NCBI RefSeq assembly: GCF_000238275.3
Contig: NZ_AHCF03000003.1
Span: 186,001-250,000 of the forward strand
Direction: 5' to 3'
Length of the DNA: 64,000 nt
Source: Pseudoalteromonas undina
GTDB taxonomy: Bacteria; Pseudomonadota; Gammaproteobacteria; Enterobacterales; Alteromonadaceae
Both the position numbers and the translations under genes were made by a program. Of the stretch, positions 8,387 to 18,122 are shown piece by piece. Under the pieces are notes generated by a model that made no database searches, had not been told where the DNA came from, and was given only the letters and a program-made list of their open reading frames with translations. Each line of letters starts with the position of its first letter. The stretch's first letter is position 1.

Positions 8387-11300
8387 ATGGGCATCAGTAT
8401 TAATAGGTTTATCACAGCCATGTTTGTGCTATTTATGCTCATTAGCGTTGCTGCAACAGCGCAAGTAAAACGGCTATCACCAAGCGAAGGGTTATCTCAA
8501 AGTTACGTTAATACTATGCTTATCGATAATAATGGCTATTTATGGCTCTCTACCGAAGGAGGGTTAAATCGCTACGACGGCTATCAGGTTATTCCAATTA
8601 ATGGCCCAAATGGTGAGTTAGAAGAAGCCATTATTGATCGCATATACCAAGATCCAGAAGGGCAAATTTGGATTGCTTCCTTGTTAGCAGGGCTTTTTAG
8701 GTATGACCCGCAAACAGATACCTATCAGCAGTATTTAAAAAAACCAGTTACAGAAGAGCAAATTCTTCAGCAGTCTGTTTTTACCATGTTAGCCACAGAT
8801 GATAAATCCTTGTGGGTTGGTCAAGGCAGAGTGTTTGCAAAACTTGATATAGCCAGTGGCTCTATTACTCCTTTATTTAAGCTGCCTGAGCAATTTGAAA
8901 ATGCGTTTGTACGTACCTTGTTTCATTACAATGGCTATATCTTTATTGGCAGTACAGATGGTGCTTATGTATTTAATATTGCAACGCAACAAGTACGCCC
9001 CTTAGAGCATTTAAGCGAAACCGATGTACACATCTATCAAAACAATGTGAAGTCATTTGCACTGGGTGATAGTAATCAGTTATTGGTTGGAGCTGTTAAA
9101 GGCTTATATGCTGTTGATATTAGTAATATAGAGACATTGTTTAATAATAGTGAGCAGGCATTTACAAGTGAAAAGCTACTGGCTGACTTGAATGTTTGGG
9201 ATATTGATAATCAGCAAGGGATTGTTGATTTAGCAACCGATAAAGGCCTGCTTAGTTTTAATTTAACTACCAAAATAGTGGTTAAAAATAAACGCATTCA
9301 ACAAAGTAAATACACGCTTGCCGATACCAGTATTATTGATATGGTAAAAGATAAATCAGGTGGTATGTGGCTTGCGACTAAAACTGATGGTGCTTTTTAT
9401 TTATCGGGTGACAACTATAAATTTTATAATGTAGAGGGCAGTGCTTTAGGAGGGGATGGATTTTCACATCACTCAGTCTGGGCAATTAAACAATTTCAAG
9501 ATAAGTTATGGCTAGGTACTCATAACGGTTTAACGGCTGTTGATATAAAAAATAACACCTCAAGGGTGTATTTAAAAGATTATAAAGTTGATTTACTAAC
9601 CACAGAATTTACCGTTTTCAAAATTATGCCTTATAAAAATAAACTCTGGTTACACTCAAACCGAGGACTGTTTATTTTTGACCCGCAAACCCAGCAGCTT
9701 ACCCAACCTAAAACTGCCAGCCCCAAAAACCAAATATTTATAAACGATTGGATGCATGGTATTACCTTGCTAGAAAATGGTGATTTATATTTTGTTCACC
9801 CTGATCATGGCATGTTTAAATATAATGTTGATAGCCAGGTGCTAACTCCATTAAAGGGCGAGTTTTCTCAATTTGACCCGTTTTTAGCCTATGGCTTTTT
9901 ACCGCCATTACCCTCAAAGCCGCAGAGGCCGTTATTTTTTAGCGGTGGAGTGTTATACCAATTTAACCCGGATGAGCGCAGTTTAAACACCCTTTATAAA
10001 GTACCTAAACACCATGACAATGTTGCAGTGAGCATTCTTTCGTATGTTGAAGATAGGCAAGGGATTCTGTGGCTTTCTTTATCTAACTTTGGTTTGATTG
10101 GAATTGATGCCAATAGCTATGAATTAGTACATACCATTGATTTAGATAAAAATAAATTAGGCACACTATTATACGATATGGTGCTTGATGAAGAGGGAAT
10201 GATTTGGATGAGTAGTCATAAAGGAATATGGCGACTAAACCCGAGCACCATCCATTTTCAGCAATTTACTACATCAGATGGAGTGCTTTCTGCTGAATTT
10301 AATAGTGGTGCTATGGCCAAATTAAATGACGGACGAATTGCCTATGGTAGCCTTAAAGGCTTTACTTACTTTGACCCTAAAGAGAATAAAAATAGCCAAG
10401 GTTTGTTAGATCACGTCAACATAACTCGCATTAACTTAATGTCTCGAGACTTGTCGCTTAACTTACAACAGCCATTAAAAAATATTACTTTAAATCATGA
10501 TGATATAGGGCTTGAAATTGCATTTTCAGCGATGTCATTTAGCTTTCAAGAACGTATTATTTACGAATATCAGCTCGACAAAGGTAAAAAAAGTTATACC
10601 CGTAATAATCGCGTGGTGTTTCCTAAATTAAACCCCGGTAGCTATCAGTTAAAAGTCTGGGCAAAGGATCCGTTGACGGGTGACTATACCCCGCCAGCGA
10701 CGTTAAATATTAAAGTGAAATACCCATTATGGCGCGCCCCTTACTTTTTAGCACTTTATGCTATTTTGTTATTCACAATAGTGACAGCTTGGGTAATGAG
10801 ACGTAATAAAATACAGCGTATTTTATTAGCCGCACACAAAGAAAGCCAAGATAGCGAGGCACGTTTAAAGCTGGCGCTAGAGGGAAGTGAGTCGGGTGTT
10901 TGGGATTGGCAAGCAAATCAGTTAAATATTTATCAGCCTAGATTGGTCAACGAGTTAGGTTATGAAGACGACTCAGTCAGTTTAGATGACTACTTAGATA
11001 AAGTTCATCCACAAGAGCGTGCCATTTTTAGGTTGGAGTGGTTAGAATTTTTATCAACCGACAAAGGATACTTTAACTGTACTTACCGACTACGTCATGC
11101 CAAAGGTCATTGGCGCTGGTACAAAGACTTTGGCAAAGTGGTTGAATGGGATGAAACAACACCGCAAAAAGTAGCGGGTACGTATACTAATATGACACGC
11201 GAAATGGTGTTTGAAGAACACGCTCGATTATTTACCGCCGCGTTTGAACAAACCCGAGATTGGGTATTTATTTTAGATAAAAACTTTAACATACGTGCTT

Positions 11301-12892
11301 CAAATAAGTCGCTGCAAACGGCTTTTGCTGTATCGGCAGAGCCTCGTTCAACTCGCTCGCTTAATTTAGGTTTGACTCGCAGTAGCTATTTTGACTATTT
11401 ACGCATTATGCAAAAGCTTGAAGTAGGCGAGCACTTCTCATGTGAAGACACTGTGGTACTGGCTAATAAAGAGCAGCGTCATGTGTTAGTTAAAATAAGC
11501 GCTGTAGCGGATGAAAGTAAAAGGTTGAGTAGCTATGTGGTTATTTTAACGGATATTCATGCGCAGAAATCAGCTGAGAACGAGCTGCATCTATTAACTA
11601 ATTACGATTCATTAACGGGCTTGCCAAATAGAACCTTGTTTAATGACCGAGCTGTGCATGCCATAGATCAAGCGCGTCGTCATAACAGCAAAGTCGCTCT
11701 ATTACATGTAAATATAAAACGCTTTAAATACTTTAATGACTCATTTGGTACAGAAAACGCCGATGAAATCATTAAGCTGGTGGCAAACCGCTTAAAAACA
11801 GCATTACGCCCCTGTGATAGCATAGCGCGTTTAGGTGGTGATGAATTTGTTATTTTAGTTGAAGACATTCAGCAAATAGAAGAAGTATTACTTATATGCA
11901 CCAAGCTTATGGATTGCGTGAATATAGACATTGCTATGAATAGCCAAAATGTAAATGTGCACCTTAGTATTGGTGTGGCGCTTTTCCCTGATGACGCTGC
12001 GCATTACAAGGCGCTGTTAAAAGCATCAAATGTGGCGCTCTATTATGCTAAAGATGGTTTAGAAGGGTGTTACAAGTTCTATAAACAAGAAATGAATCAA
12101 AGAGTTGAAAGGGCCCTGCATTTAGAGTCGCAATTGATCAAAGCGTATCACGAGCACGAGTTTTGTAATTATTATCAGCCTATAATTAGTACATCTACAC
12201 AAAAAACTGAGGGCTTTGAGGTATTACTACGTTGGCCTGAGAATCAACTAGCCAGTACTCAAGAGTTTGCAAATGTGGCTGAAAATATTGGTTTAATTAC
12301 CAAAATTATGCTGCAAACATTTAAAAGAGCACTTGTACAGTTGGTGCGTTGGCGCAAGGTGAATCCCGATTTATATTTATCAATTAATTTATCGGCACTT
12401 GATTTTGAGTTTGCTGAGCTTATACCTGAAATTCGCCAAGCACTAAATAATGCAGCGCTGCCGCCCGAGGCTATTGTGTTTGAAATAACAGAGTCTATTT
12501 TAATGCGAGACTCAGACTATGCACTTAAAAATATGGATGCACTAAAGCAGCTCGGATGTAAGCTATACATGGATGACTTTGGGACAGGTTATGCTTCATT
12601 AACGTATTTAAAACGTTTCCCCATCGATGTATTAAAAATTGATCGGAGCTTTGTGCAAGATATTGGTATTGATTCGGATAATGAAGCGATTATTCAATCC
12701 ACTCTGACTTTAGCCAGCAGTTTAGGTAAAGAGTGTATTGCTGAGGGGGTTGAAAGCGCACATCAGCTGGCCTTCTTAAAAGCTCAAGGTTGCAGCTACT
12801 TCCAAGGTTACTTATTTAGTAAAGCTGTGCCTAAAGAGCAAGTGCTTGAGCTCATTGAGCGCGATTGGCACCCTGTATTCTCACAAGCTTAA
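8387..12892 (+). CDS. Two-component-propeller sensor with PAS, GGDEF and EAL domains
   Basis: 1501 residues. Residues 1-26 are a signal peptide. About 27-690 is a periplasmic beta-propeller built of Reg_prop repeats (DNNGYLWLSTEGGLNRYDG, DPEGQIWIASLLAGLFRYD), followed by a Y_Y_Y domain (about 700-780) and a membrane helix near 785-807. The cytoplasmic part has two PAS-like segments (about 835-1065), a GGDEF domain (RLGGDEF near 1148-1154) and an EAL domain (about 1250-1490). The GGDEF domain keeps its signature and an RxxD site (RPCD), but the metal-binding DxD positions are Asn1109 and Lys1111, so cyclase activity is doubtful. The EAL motif reads EVL (1278-1280), while N, E and the DDFGTGYASL loop (from Asp1396) are intact, favouring c-di-GMP phosphodiesterase activity. 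The propeller suggests sensing of an extracellular, possibly glycan, ligand. Confidence 0.93.
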   Translation: MGISINRFITAMFVLFMLISVAATAQVKRLSPSEGLSQSYVNTMLIDNNGYLWLSTEGGLNRYDGYQVIPINGPNGELEEAIIDRIYQDPEGQIWIASLLAGLFRYDPQTDTYQQYLKKPVTEEQILQQSVFTMLATDDKSLWVGQGRVFAKLDIASGSITPLFKLPEQFENAFVRTLFHYNGYIFIGSTDGAYVFNIATQQVRPLEHLSETDVHIYQNNVKSFALGDSNQLLVGAVKGLYAVDISNIETLFNNSEQAFTSEKLLADLNVWDIDNQQGIVDLATDKGLLSFNLTTKIVVKNKRIQQSKYTLADTSIIDMVKDKSGGMWLATKTDGAFYLSGDNYKFYNVEGSALGGDGFSHHSVWAIKQFQDKLWLGTHNGLTAVDIKNNTSRVYLKDYKVDLLTTEFTVFKIMPYKNKLWLHSNRGLFIFDPQTQQLTQPKTASPKNQIFINDWMHGITLLENGDLYFVHPDHGMFKYNVDSQVLTPLKGEFSQFDPFLAYGFLPPLPSKPQRPLFFSGGVLYQFNPDERSLNTLYKVPKHHDNVAVSILSYVEDRQGILWLSLSNFGLIGIDANSYELVHTIDLDKNKLGTLLYDMVLDEEGMIWMSSHKGIWRLNPSTIHFQQFTTSDGVLSAEFNSGAMAKLNDGRIAYGSLKGFTYFDPKENKNSQGLLDHVNITRINLMSRDLSLNLQQPLKNITLNHDDIGLEIAFSAMSFSFQERIIYEYQLDKGKKSYTRNNRVVFPKLNPGSYQLKVWAKDPLTGDYTPPATLNIKVKYPLWRAPYFLALYAILLFTIVTAWVMRRNKIQRILLAAHKESQDSEARLKLALEGSESGVWDWQANQLNIYQPRLVNELGYEDDSVSLDDYLDKVHPQERAIFRLEWLEFLSTDKGYFNCTYRLRHAKGHWRWYKDFGKVVEWDETTPQKVAGTYTNMTREMVFEEHARLFTAAFEQTRDWVFILDKNFNIRASNKSLQTAFAVSAEPRSTRSLNLGLTRSSYFDYLRIMQKLEVGEHFSCEDTVVLANKEQRHVLVKISAVADESKRLSSYVVILTDIHAQKSAENELHLLTNYDSLTGLPNRTLFNDRAVHAIDQARRHNSKVALLHVNIKRFKYFNDSFGTENADEIIKLVANRLKTALRPCDSIARLGGDEFVILVEDIQQIEEVLLICTKLMDCVNIDIAMNSQNVNVHLSIGVALFPDDAAHYKALLKASNVALYYAKDGLEGCYKFYKQEMNQRVERALHLESQLIKAYHEHEFCNYYQPIISTSTQKTEGFEVLLRWPENQLASTQEFANVAENIGLITKIMLQTFKRALVQLVRWRKVNPDLYLSINLSALDFEFAELIPEIRQALNNAALPPEAIVFEITESILMRDSDYALKNMDALKQLGCKLYMDDFGTGYASLTYLKRFPIDVLKIDRSFVQDIGIDSDNEAIIQSTLTLASSLGKECIAEGVESAHQLAFLKAQGCSYFQGYLFSKAVPKEQVLELIERDWHPVFSQA

Positions 12893-12928
12893 AGCGCCGT
12901 TTATTACATTGTTTTATTAAGGGCGCTT
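12892..12928. terminator. Possible shared terminator between convergent genes
   Basis: AAGCGCC (12892-12898) and GGCGCTT (12922-12928) are complementary across a 23-base AT-rich loop, overlapping the ends of both convergent genes. Long loop and no strong T-run, so only suggestive. Confidence 0.35.
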
Positions 12929-13861
12929 ACCACAATGGCGACAAAACAAGTGTGAGCTGCGTTTATTAAGCTCCGCTTTTATCGCTTTATTAGCCTCTAA
13001 CTTACTTAATCCAAGTTTGTAGCGAAGATCTTCAAGGTGATGTAATTGCTCGTCGGAGAGTTTACCATCGGTTATTTGCTCATGGGTGGCATCTTCAAAT
13101 AACTGACGACGTTTACGAACTTGCTCTGAAAAGCTCGATGCTAATAAACCAGTGGGTATAGCCACCATGCCCATGCTGACTAGAGTGATGACACCGCCAA
13201 ACAGCTTACCAATGGGTGTTATTGGCACAACATCACCATAGCCTACAGTCGTAAGTGTTGCCATTGCCCACCACATTGCGGCCGGAATTGAGCCAAACTT
13301 GTCTGGTTGAATGTCATGTTCTAATAAATAAATACCGCATGAAGCTAAAATAAGTACTACTGCCATAATAAAAAATGCAGCCAACAATGAACTTGATTCA
13401 TCAATAAATGCCTGTAATAACAGCTGCATTGCCCGTGAATAACGAGTGAGCTTAAATACTCTTAATAAACGTAGTACGCGTAAAAAACGTAAGTCTAAAG
13501 CAAAGAAAAACATTAATAGACTTGGCAAAATGGCGATTAAATCGATGATAGCCAGTGGTGATAAAATATAGCGGATCCGCTTTTGTGTATTGGAGCAATC
13601 CATAGAGGCGTATTTTACTCTATCTACACAGGTCCAAGCACGTATTAGGTATTCAGCACTAAATATGGCAACCGATACCAGCTCTAACATTAAAAATTCG
13701 TTGTAGTACTCAGTGGCAATGCTGTGCACTGATTCGAGTACGATGGCCACCACATTTATCATAATAATAGTGATTAGTAGGGCATCTAAAAAGTGACCGG
13801 CCCGTTGGTACTTACCTGAAGACTCAAATACTTGGTTGATGGTTTGTCTAAGTTTCTGCAT
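12917..13861 (-). CDS. Voltage-gated-type potassium channel (6-TM ion transporter)
   Basis: 314 residues. Six hydrophobic segments are visible between about 25 and 245. The S4 segment (about 124-141) has Arg/Lys every third residue in LRFLRVLRLLRVFKLTRYSR, a voltage-sensor pattern. The pore carries the K+ selectivity filter TVGYGD at 205-210. A short cytoplasmic tail ends in FCRHCGKR, a CxxC pair that may be half a zinc knuckle. Expected to conduct K+ across the inner membrane. It is five bases downstream of the PatZ-like gene, so the two are probably co-transcribed. Confidence 0.9.
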   Translation of the reverse strand: MQKLRQTINQVFESSGKYQRAGHFLDALLITIIMINVVAIVLESVHSIATEYYNEFLMLELVSVAIFSAEYLIRAWTCVDRVKYASMDCSNTQKRIRYILSPLAIIDLIAILPSLLMFFFALDLRFLRVLRLLRVFKLTRYSRAMQLLLQAFIDESSSLLAAFFIMAVVLILASCGIYLLEHDIQPDKFGSIPAAMWWAMATLTTVGYGDVVPITPIGKLFGGVITLVSMGMVAIPTGLLASSFSEQVRKRRQLFEDATHEQITDGKLSDEQLHHLEDLRYKLGLSKLEANKAIKAELNKRSSHLFCRHCGKRP

Positions 13862-13866
13862 AATAA

Positions 13867-16536
13867 TTATTCTAATGTGAGTAACATATTGATACTGCCT
13901 TCTTCAAAATCACGACTAATTTTAAATCCGAGTTTACGAGCCAGCTCAATCATGCCAGTGTTTTCAGGTAGGGTGATCCCCTCAACGGTTTTTACCCCTT
14001 GGCGCTTACAATGAGAAATTGCTGCATTCATTAAAATACGCCCTAATCCAAGCCCTTGGCAATCAGAACGTACTACAATAGCAAACTCTGCTTGTAAGTT
14101 ATCTGGGTCCATAATCACTCGTGAAACCCCTAGGGTGTGCTGTTGCTCGTCTTGTGTTTGGGTAACAATAAACGCCATTTCGCGGTCGTAATCAATTTGC
14201 GTCATTTTCGCGAGTTGATCGTGGTTAAATTGTGGTAACTCACCAAAAAAGCGTTTATACCTATCTTCTTTGGTTAATGACTGGTCAAACGCTTGATGTG
14301 CTTGCTCATCTTCAGGTTTGATTGGTCTGAGCGTTGCTAAGGTATTATTTTTTAAAGTGACTTGTTCAACCAGCTCAATAGGGTAAGGACGAATAGATAA
14401 ACGTTTTCGATGTGCTTGAGCCTGATACTGATTCAAATTCATGGTGGCATCAAGTACTAAAAACTGGCCATTACTAGCTAGAATAGGATTTAGCTCTAAC
14501 GAGGTGATATCCGGTTGATCTACGACCAATTGAGAAATTCGAGTTAGTAGTGAACACAAGCGATATTTATCTACTTTTTCTGGCAGAACACGCTCTTTAA
14601 GTACGCCTTTATCATGGGCGGCGGCAATTAAATATTTAGCTAGGTTCATATTCAGTGGTGGCAAAGCGACTGCGGCTTGTGCATATTCAAGCCCTGTACC
14701 GGCTTCACCTAATAAAATAACCGGCCCAAAATTAGGCTCTGTTTTAATGGCTATACGCAGCTCGTTAGCTCCCGCTCGAGGTGCCATTTTTTGTAACGAA
14801 AAACCATCAATTATGGCATCAGGGTAGGTGTTCTTTATTCTTAACAGCATGGCAAATGCGGTTTGCTCTACCTCTTGCGCATCATTGAGGTTTAGTACGA
14901 CACCGCCGACTTCAGACTTAGAGGGAATACTGGGGCTAATCAATTTCAATGCCACCGGAAAGCCCAGCTCTATTGCTTGCTCTTTGGCTTCGGTTGGAGT
15001 GTAGGCAACTTCAGTTTGAATACAGTCAATGCCGTAACTACTTAAAATATGACTTGCTTGATGGGTTGATAAGTAATGTTGTTCATCATTTAAAAACTCT
15101 TTTATAGTCGCTTTCGCTGCTGCTTTATTAATAGTGGCATCGTCAGTATTTGATTCTGGCGTTTGAGTTAAATGCTTTTGGTTACGACGGTAGCTTACTA
15201 AGTGCATAAAGGCGCCTACCGCCCCTTCTGGGGTACGATAGGTAGGGATGGCGTTATTAGCGCAGATGCGTCTTGCAGCAAAAGCAGCATCTTCTCCCAT
15301 AAAATTAGTAATTACATACGGGCGTGCCATTTTCGGTAATTTATTTAGTGCCTCAACAATAACCTGAGCGTAATTTTCACTTGGGGCCAAAGCTGATGGA
15401 GTGTGGATGATCAGTAAGTTTTTAACTTCTTTAGCATTTAGTAATATTTCTAACGCATGCTTATAACGCACTGGCGCAGAATCGCCAAAAATATCGACCG
15501 GATTGGCAGCGGTGTCTGAATGCGGGATCACTTTATTAAGTGCTTCGCGAGTTTCATCACTGAGCTGAGCAAGTTTTCCTGAACTTTGAATGAGTTCATC
15601 AACCGCCATCACTCCAGGGCCGCCACCATTGGTTAATATGGTAAGTTGCTCTACTTGCAGTAACTTAGGATGCATTGCCAAGGTTTGGGTGGCGGCAAAG
15701 AGCTCACGTAAGTCGTTTACTCTTAGCATACCCGCACGTTGAAACATGGCATCATATACCGCATCTGAGCTTTGTTTTCCGCCGGTGTGTATTTCAGCGG
15801 CGAGAGCCCCTGCGCTGGTTCTGCCAGTTTTAATAGCAATAACAGGTTTAGAAAATGCGGCTGCTCGAGCGGCAGAAATAAAGCTGCGGATATCATCAAT
15901 ATTATCGATGTACAGTAAGATGGCTTTGGTTTTAGCATCACGGCCTAAAAAGTCGAGTATTTCGTCAAACTCAATATCTAAACAATCCCCCATAGATACA
16001 AAGTATGAAAAGCCAATTTCTTTATTTTTTGCCCAATCAAGAATAGTTGCGCAAACTGCTGCAGATTGCGATACAAAAGCCAGTTTACCTGGCGTGGCAA
16101 CAGTATGAGAAAAGCTTGCATTTAAGCCTATATGCGGAATAAGTAACCCTAAGCAATTTGAGCCAAGCAGGGTGACTTTATGCTTAGCTGCGCTCTCTTT
16201 GAGTGCCTTTTTTTGAACTGTGGTTAAGCCATCCGCAATAATAATGGCACTATGACAGCCAAGTGTACCTAGCTGCTCAATAATTTTCATTAAGGTGTTT
16301 TTATTGGTACAGATAACGGCTAAATCAGGCACTTTAGGTAAGGCTTCAATACTGGGGTAAGCCAATACGCCATGTACCGCTGTATGATTTGGGGTAACGG
16401 GCATAATAGGCCCTTTAAAGCCACCTTGCAGTAAGTTACGCATTACCACATTACCCGCGCGAGTGGCGGTGTTTGATGCCCCAATAACAGCGACAGAGCT
16501 TGGGTTAAAAAACTGGTTAATACGTTTTAGACTCAT
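13867..16536 (-). CDS. ADP-forming acyl-CoA synthetase/GNAT acetyltransferase (PatZ/YfiQ-like)
   Basis: About 889 residues from the ATG at 16536, which follows AAGGAAA; an upstream in-frame start at 16581 lacks a ribosome-binding site. Domain order: CoA-binding domain (FFNPSSVAVIGASN), succinyl-CoA-ligase-like domain (VSMGDCLDIEF, TNGGGPGVMAVDE), ATP-grasp domain (ELGFPVALKLISPSIPSKSE, GEAGTGLEYAQ), and a C-terminal GNAT domain (EFAIVVRSDCQGLGLGRILM). This is the architecture of the protein lysine acetyltransferase PatZ/Pka, which acetylates acetyl-CoA synthetase and other proteins. The synthetase half is usually inactive in PatZ; an NDP-forming acetate-CoA ligase role is the alternative. It diverges from the SIMPL gene. 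Confidence 0.88.
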   Translation of the reverse strand: MSLKRINQFFNPSSVAVIGASNTATRAGNVVMRNLLQGGFKGPIMPVTPNHTAVHGVLAYPSIEALPKVPDLAVICTNKNTLMKIIEQLGTLGCHSAIIIADGLTTVQKKALKESAAKHKVTLLGSNCLGLLIPHIGLNASFSHTVATPGKLAFVSQSAAVCATILDWAKNKEIGFSYFVSMGDCLDIEFDEILDFLGRDAKTKAILLYIDNIDDIRSFISAARAAAFSKPVIAIKTGRTSAGALAAEIHTGGKQSSDAVYDAMFQRAGMLRVNDLRELFAATQTLAMHPKLLQVEQLTILTNGGGPGVMAVDELIQSSGKLAQLSDETREALNKVIPHSDTAANPVDIFGDSAPVRYKHALEILLNAKEVKNLLIIHTPSALAPSENYAQVIVEALNKLPKMARPYVITNFMGEDAAFAARRICANNAIPTYRTPEGAVGAFMHLVSYRRNQKHLTQTPESNTDDATINKAAAKATIKEFLNDEQHYLSTHQASHILSSYGIDCIQTEVAYTPTEAKEQAIELGFPVALKLISPSIPSKSEVGGVVLNLNDAQEVEQTAFAMLLRIKNTYPDAIIDGFSLQKMAPRAGANELRIAIKTEPNFGPVILLGEAGTGLEYAQAAVALPPLNMNLAKYLIAAAHDKGVLKERVLPEKVDKYRLCSLLTRISQLVVDQPDITSLELNPILASNGQFLVLDATMNLNQYQAQAHRKRLSIRPYPIELVEQVTLKNNTLATLRPIKPEDEQAHQAFDQSLTKEDRYKRFFGELPQFNHDQLAKMTQIDYDREMAFIVTQTQDEQQHTLGVSRVIMDPDNLQAEFAIVVRSDCQGLGLGRILMNAAISHCKRQGVKTVEGITLPENTGMIELARKLGFKISRDFEEGSINMLLTLE

Positions 16537-16650
16537 TGCGTTTCCTTGGCTGATTAAGTTTTGCGTTCTGTACTGTCTCAATGTAACCTGTTTATTGTGT
16601 TTTTTCGAGCGTGAACATGCTTATTATTGATATTGGTCAAGGAGAGTGAA

Positions 16651-17367
16651 GTGAATAAAATATCGAATGTAACCGTTGTTATGGCAGCAGTTTGTTTAAG
16701 CATCGGCTTAATTGCATTGGGCTTTATCATCAAAGGAGCTGCGCTTGATATTAAAGGCATGGAGCGCACTGTTCAGGTAAAAGGCTTAGCAGAGCGTGAA
16801 GTGGTCGCTGATACTGTTATTTGGCCGCTGCAGTTTAATGACGCCGATAACAACCTTGAAAAGCTTGTTGAGCGAGTTGAGCAAAAAAACGATGCCGTAA
16901 TTGCCTTTTTAAAGCTACATGGCTTTGACGATGAGGAAATATCGACAGGCACTCAATCTATTATTGATAAGCAAGCGCGTGAATACGCGAACGACAATCA
17001 AACGTTTAGATACGTTATTAGCTCAAATATTATTGTTTACTCTAATGCCCCCGATAAAGTTAAAAACGCACTGAGTAAAGTGAGTCAGTTAGCTAAACAA
17101 AATATAGCTATAGTCCAAGATAACTATCAAACTCGTATTGAATATATTTTTACTGGGCTTAACGATATAAAACCTGCCATGGTGCAAGAGGCCACAGAAA
17201 AAGCCCGTGAAGTAGCAAATAAATTTGCGAAAGATTCAAACTCCCTTTTAGGTAAAATTAAAACCGCACGCCAAGGGCAGTTTAGTATTAGCGATCGGGA
17301 TTCAAACACACCGCAAATTAAAAATGTACGCGTGGTTACCAGCGTAGAATATTACTTATCAGATTAG
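16651..17367 (+). CDS. SIMPL (DUF541) domain protein, YggE-like
   Basis: About 238 residues from a GTG at 16651, chosen because AAGGAG lies at 16639-16644; an in-frame TTG at 16627 has no such site. A single N-terminal hydrophobic segment (VVMAAVCLSIGLIALGFIIK) anchors or exports the protein. The rest is a SIMPL domain: MERTVQVKGLAEREVVADTV at its start and ARQGQFSISDRD near the end. YggE-like proteins are periplasmic and linked to stress tolerance, mechanism unclear. It overlaps the convergent unknown gene by nine bases. Confidence 0.85.
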   Translation: MNKISNVTVVMAAVCLSIGLIALGFIIKGAALDIKGMERTVQVKGLAEREVVADTVIWPLQFNDADNNLEKLVERVEQKNDAVIAFLKLHGFDDEEISTGTQSIIDKQAREYANDNQTFRYVISSNIIVYSNAPDKVKNALSKVSQLAKQNIAIVQDNYQTRIEYIFTGLNDIKPAMVQEATEKAREVANKFAKDSNSLLGKIKTARQGQFSISDRDSNTPQIKNVRVVTSVEYYLSD

Positions 17368-18018
17368 TGCCGCAACTTGTTCAGTAGAGCGCTGTAAATA
17401 TGCGGCGCTTAACAGCAAGGTAATTTCGCTTGGAGGGTCGTTTTTTAATGCCTCAAGCAATTGTAATTTTGCTCTAGGATTTTGTTTTTGTTCTATTTCC
17501 ATTAATGCCAGTAAGGCTGAAAACTCATGTTTTACCGGTATGTTGGGCTTATGTGCATAAACGATATAGCTGGCCACAGGAGTGAGCCCGTGCTGATTGA
17601 TTTGCGCCAATGCATGCAGTAGCTCTTCATTAGATTCAAATAACATTAACGAGCGAACATAGTTAAAAGGCAATTGGCTCGGCGCTGCGTGCTTGAACAC
17701 ATTATGTAACACGTTATTGCCATGGCTATCTGTACTAATAAAGCCTTTATTTAATTTAAGCGCAGGAGTAAAAAAGCTCAGTGCATCTAAACTGGTTAGC
17801 TGTTCAATAAACGGCGCTGGTGGCGTATTGCTCGCTAAAATTCGCACGGCAATATTTTGCATAAAATCGTATTTAATACTCATGCGTAACGCGCTTTCAA
17901 ACAGATAATTAAGCTGCATCACTTTTTGTGCGTCAGTGAGCTTTTTAAAGTCGTTATCAAGCTCATCAAACTGTTGTTGTTTAATACGCGCATTGAGTAG
18001 CTGTATGCTTAGATCCAT
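17359..18018 (-). CDS. Hypothetical helical protein with ankyrin-like segment
   Basis: 219 residues, no signal peptide or membrane segment. I do not recognise a family. The sequence is largely helical; TDSHGNNVLHNVFKHA near residues 96-111 resembles one ankyrin repeat (DxxGNTxLH), and the spacing of leucines elsewhere suggests a helical-repeat scaffold for protein contacts. The ATG at 18018 is preceded by AAGGAG on the minus strand. It overlaps the end of the SIMPL gene by nine bases. A terminator for the upstream DUF885 gene separates the two, so it is probably transcribed on its own. Confidence 0.7.
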   Translation of the reverse strand: MDLSIQLLNARIKQQQFDELDNDFKKLTDAQKVMQLNYLFESALRMSIKYDFMQNIAVRILASNTPPAPFIEQLTSLDALSFFTPALKLNKGFISTDSHGNNVLHNVFKHAAPSQLPFNYVRSLMLFESNEELLHALAQINQHGLTPVASYIVYAHKPNIPVKHEFSALLALMEIEQKQNPRAKLQLLEALKNDPPSEITLLLSAAYLQRSTEQVAALI

Positions 18019-18073
18019 TCTGTTCTCCTTGAATACCTACTTTATCCTAGCTTAATTTTTTGCTTTATAAAAC

Positions 18074-18097
18074 AAAAGGCCGCAATTGCGACCTTTT
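18074..18097 (-). terminator. Rho-independent terminator after the DUF885 gene
   Basis: Read on the minus strand, AAAGGTCGC and GCGGCCTTT pair (one G-U wobble) around AATT, followed by TTTTGTTTT. On the plus strand the same position is a C-A mismatch, so the minus orientation is favoured, matching the gene ending at 18123. Confidence 0.75.
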
Positions 18098-18122
18098 ATA
18101 TGTTTAAGTAGTTACTTGATAA

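Noticed and set aside
13867..16581. Upstream start of the PatZ-like gene giving 15 extra residues
   Set aside because: The internal ATG at 16536 has AAGGAAA at correct spacing and fits the family N-terminus.
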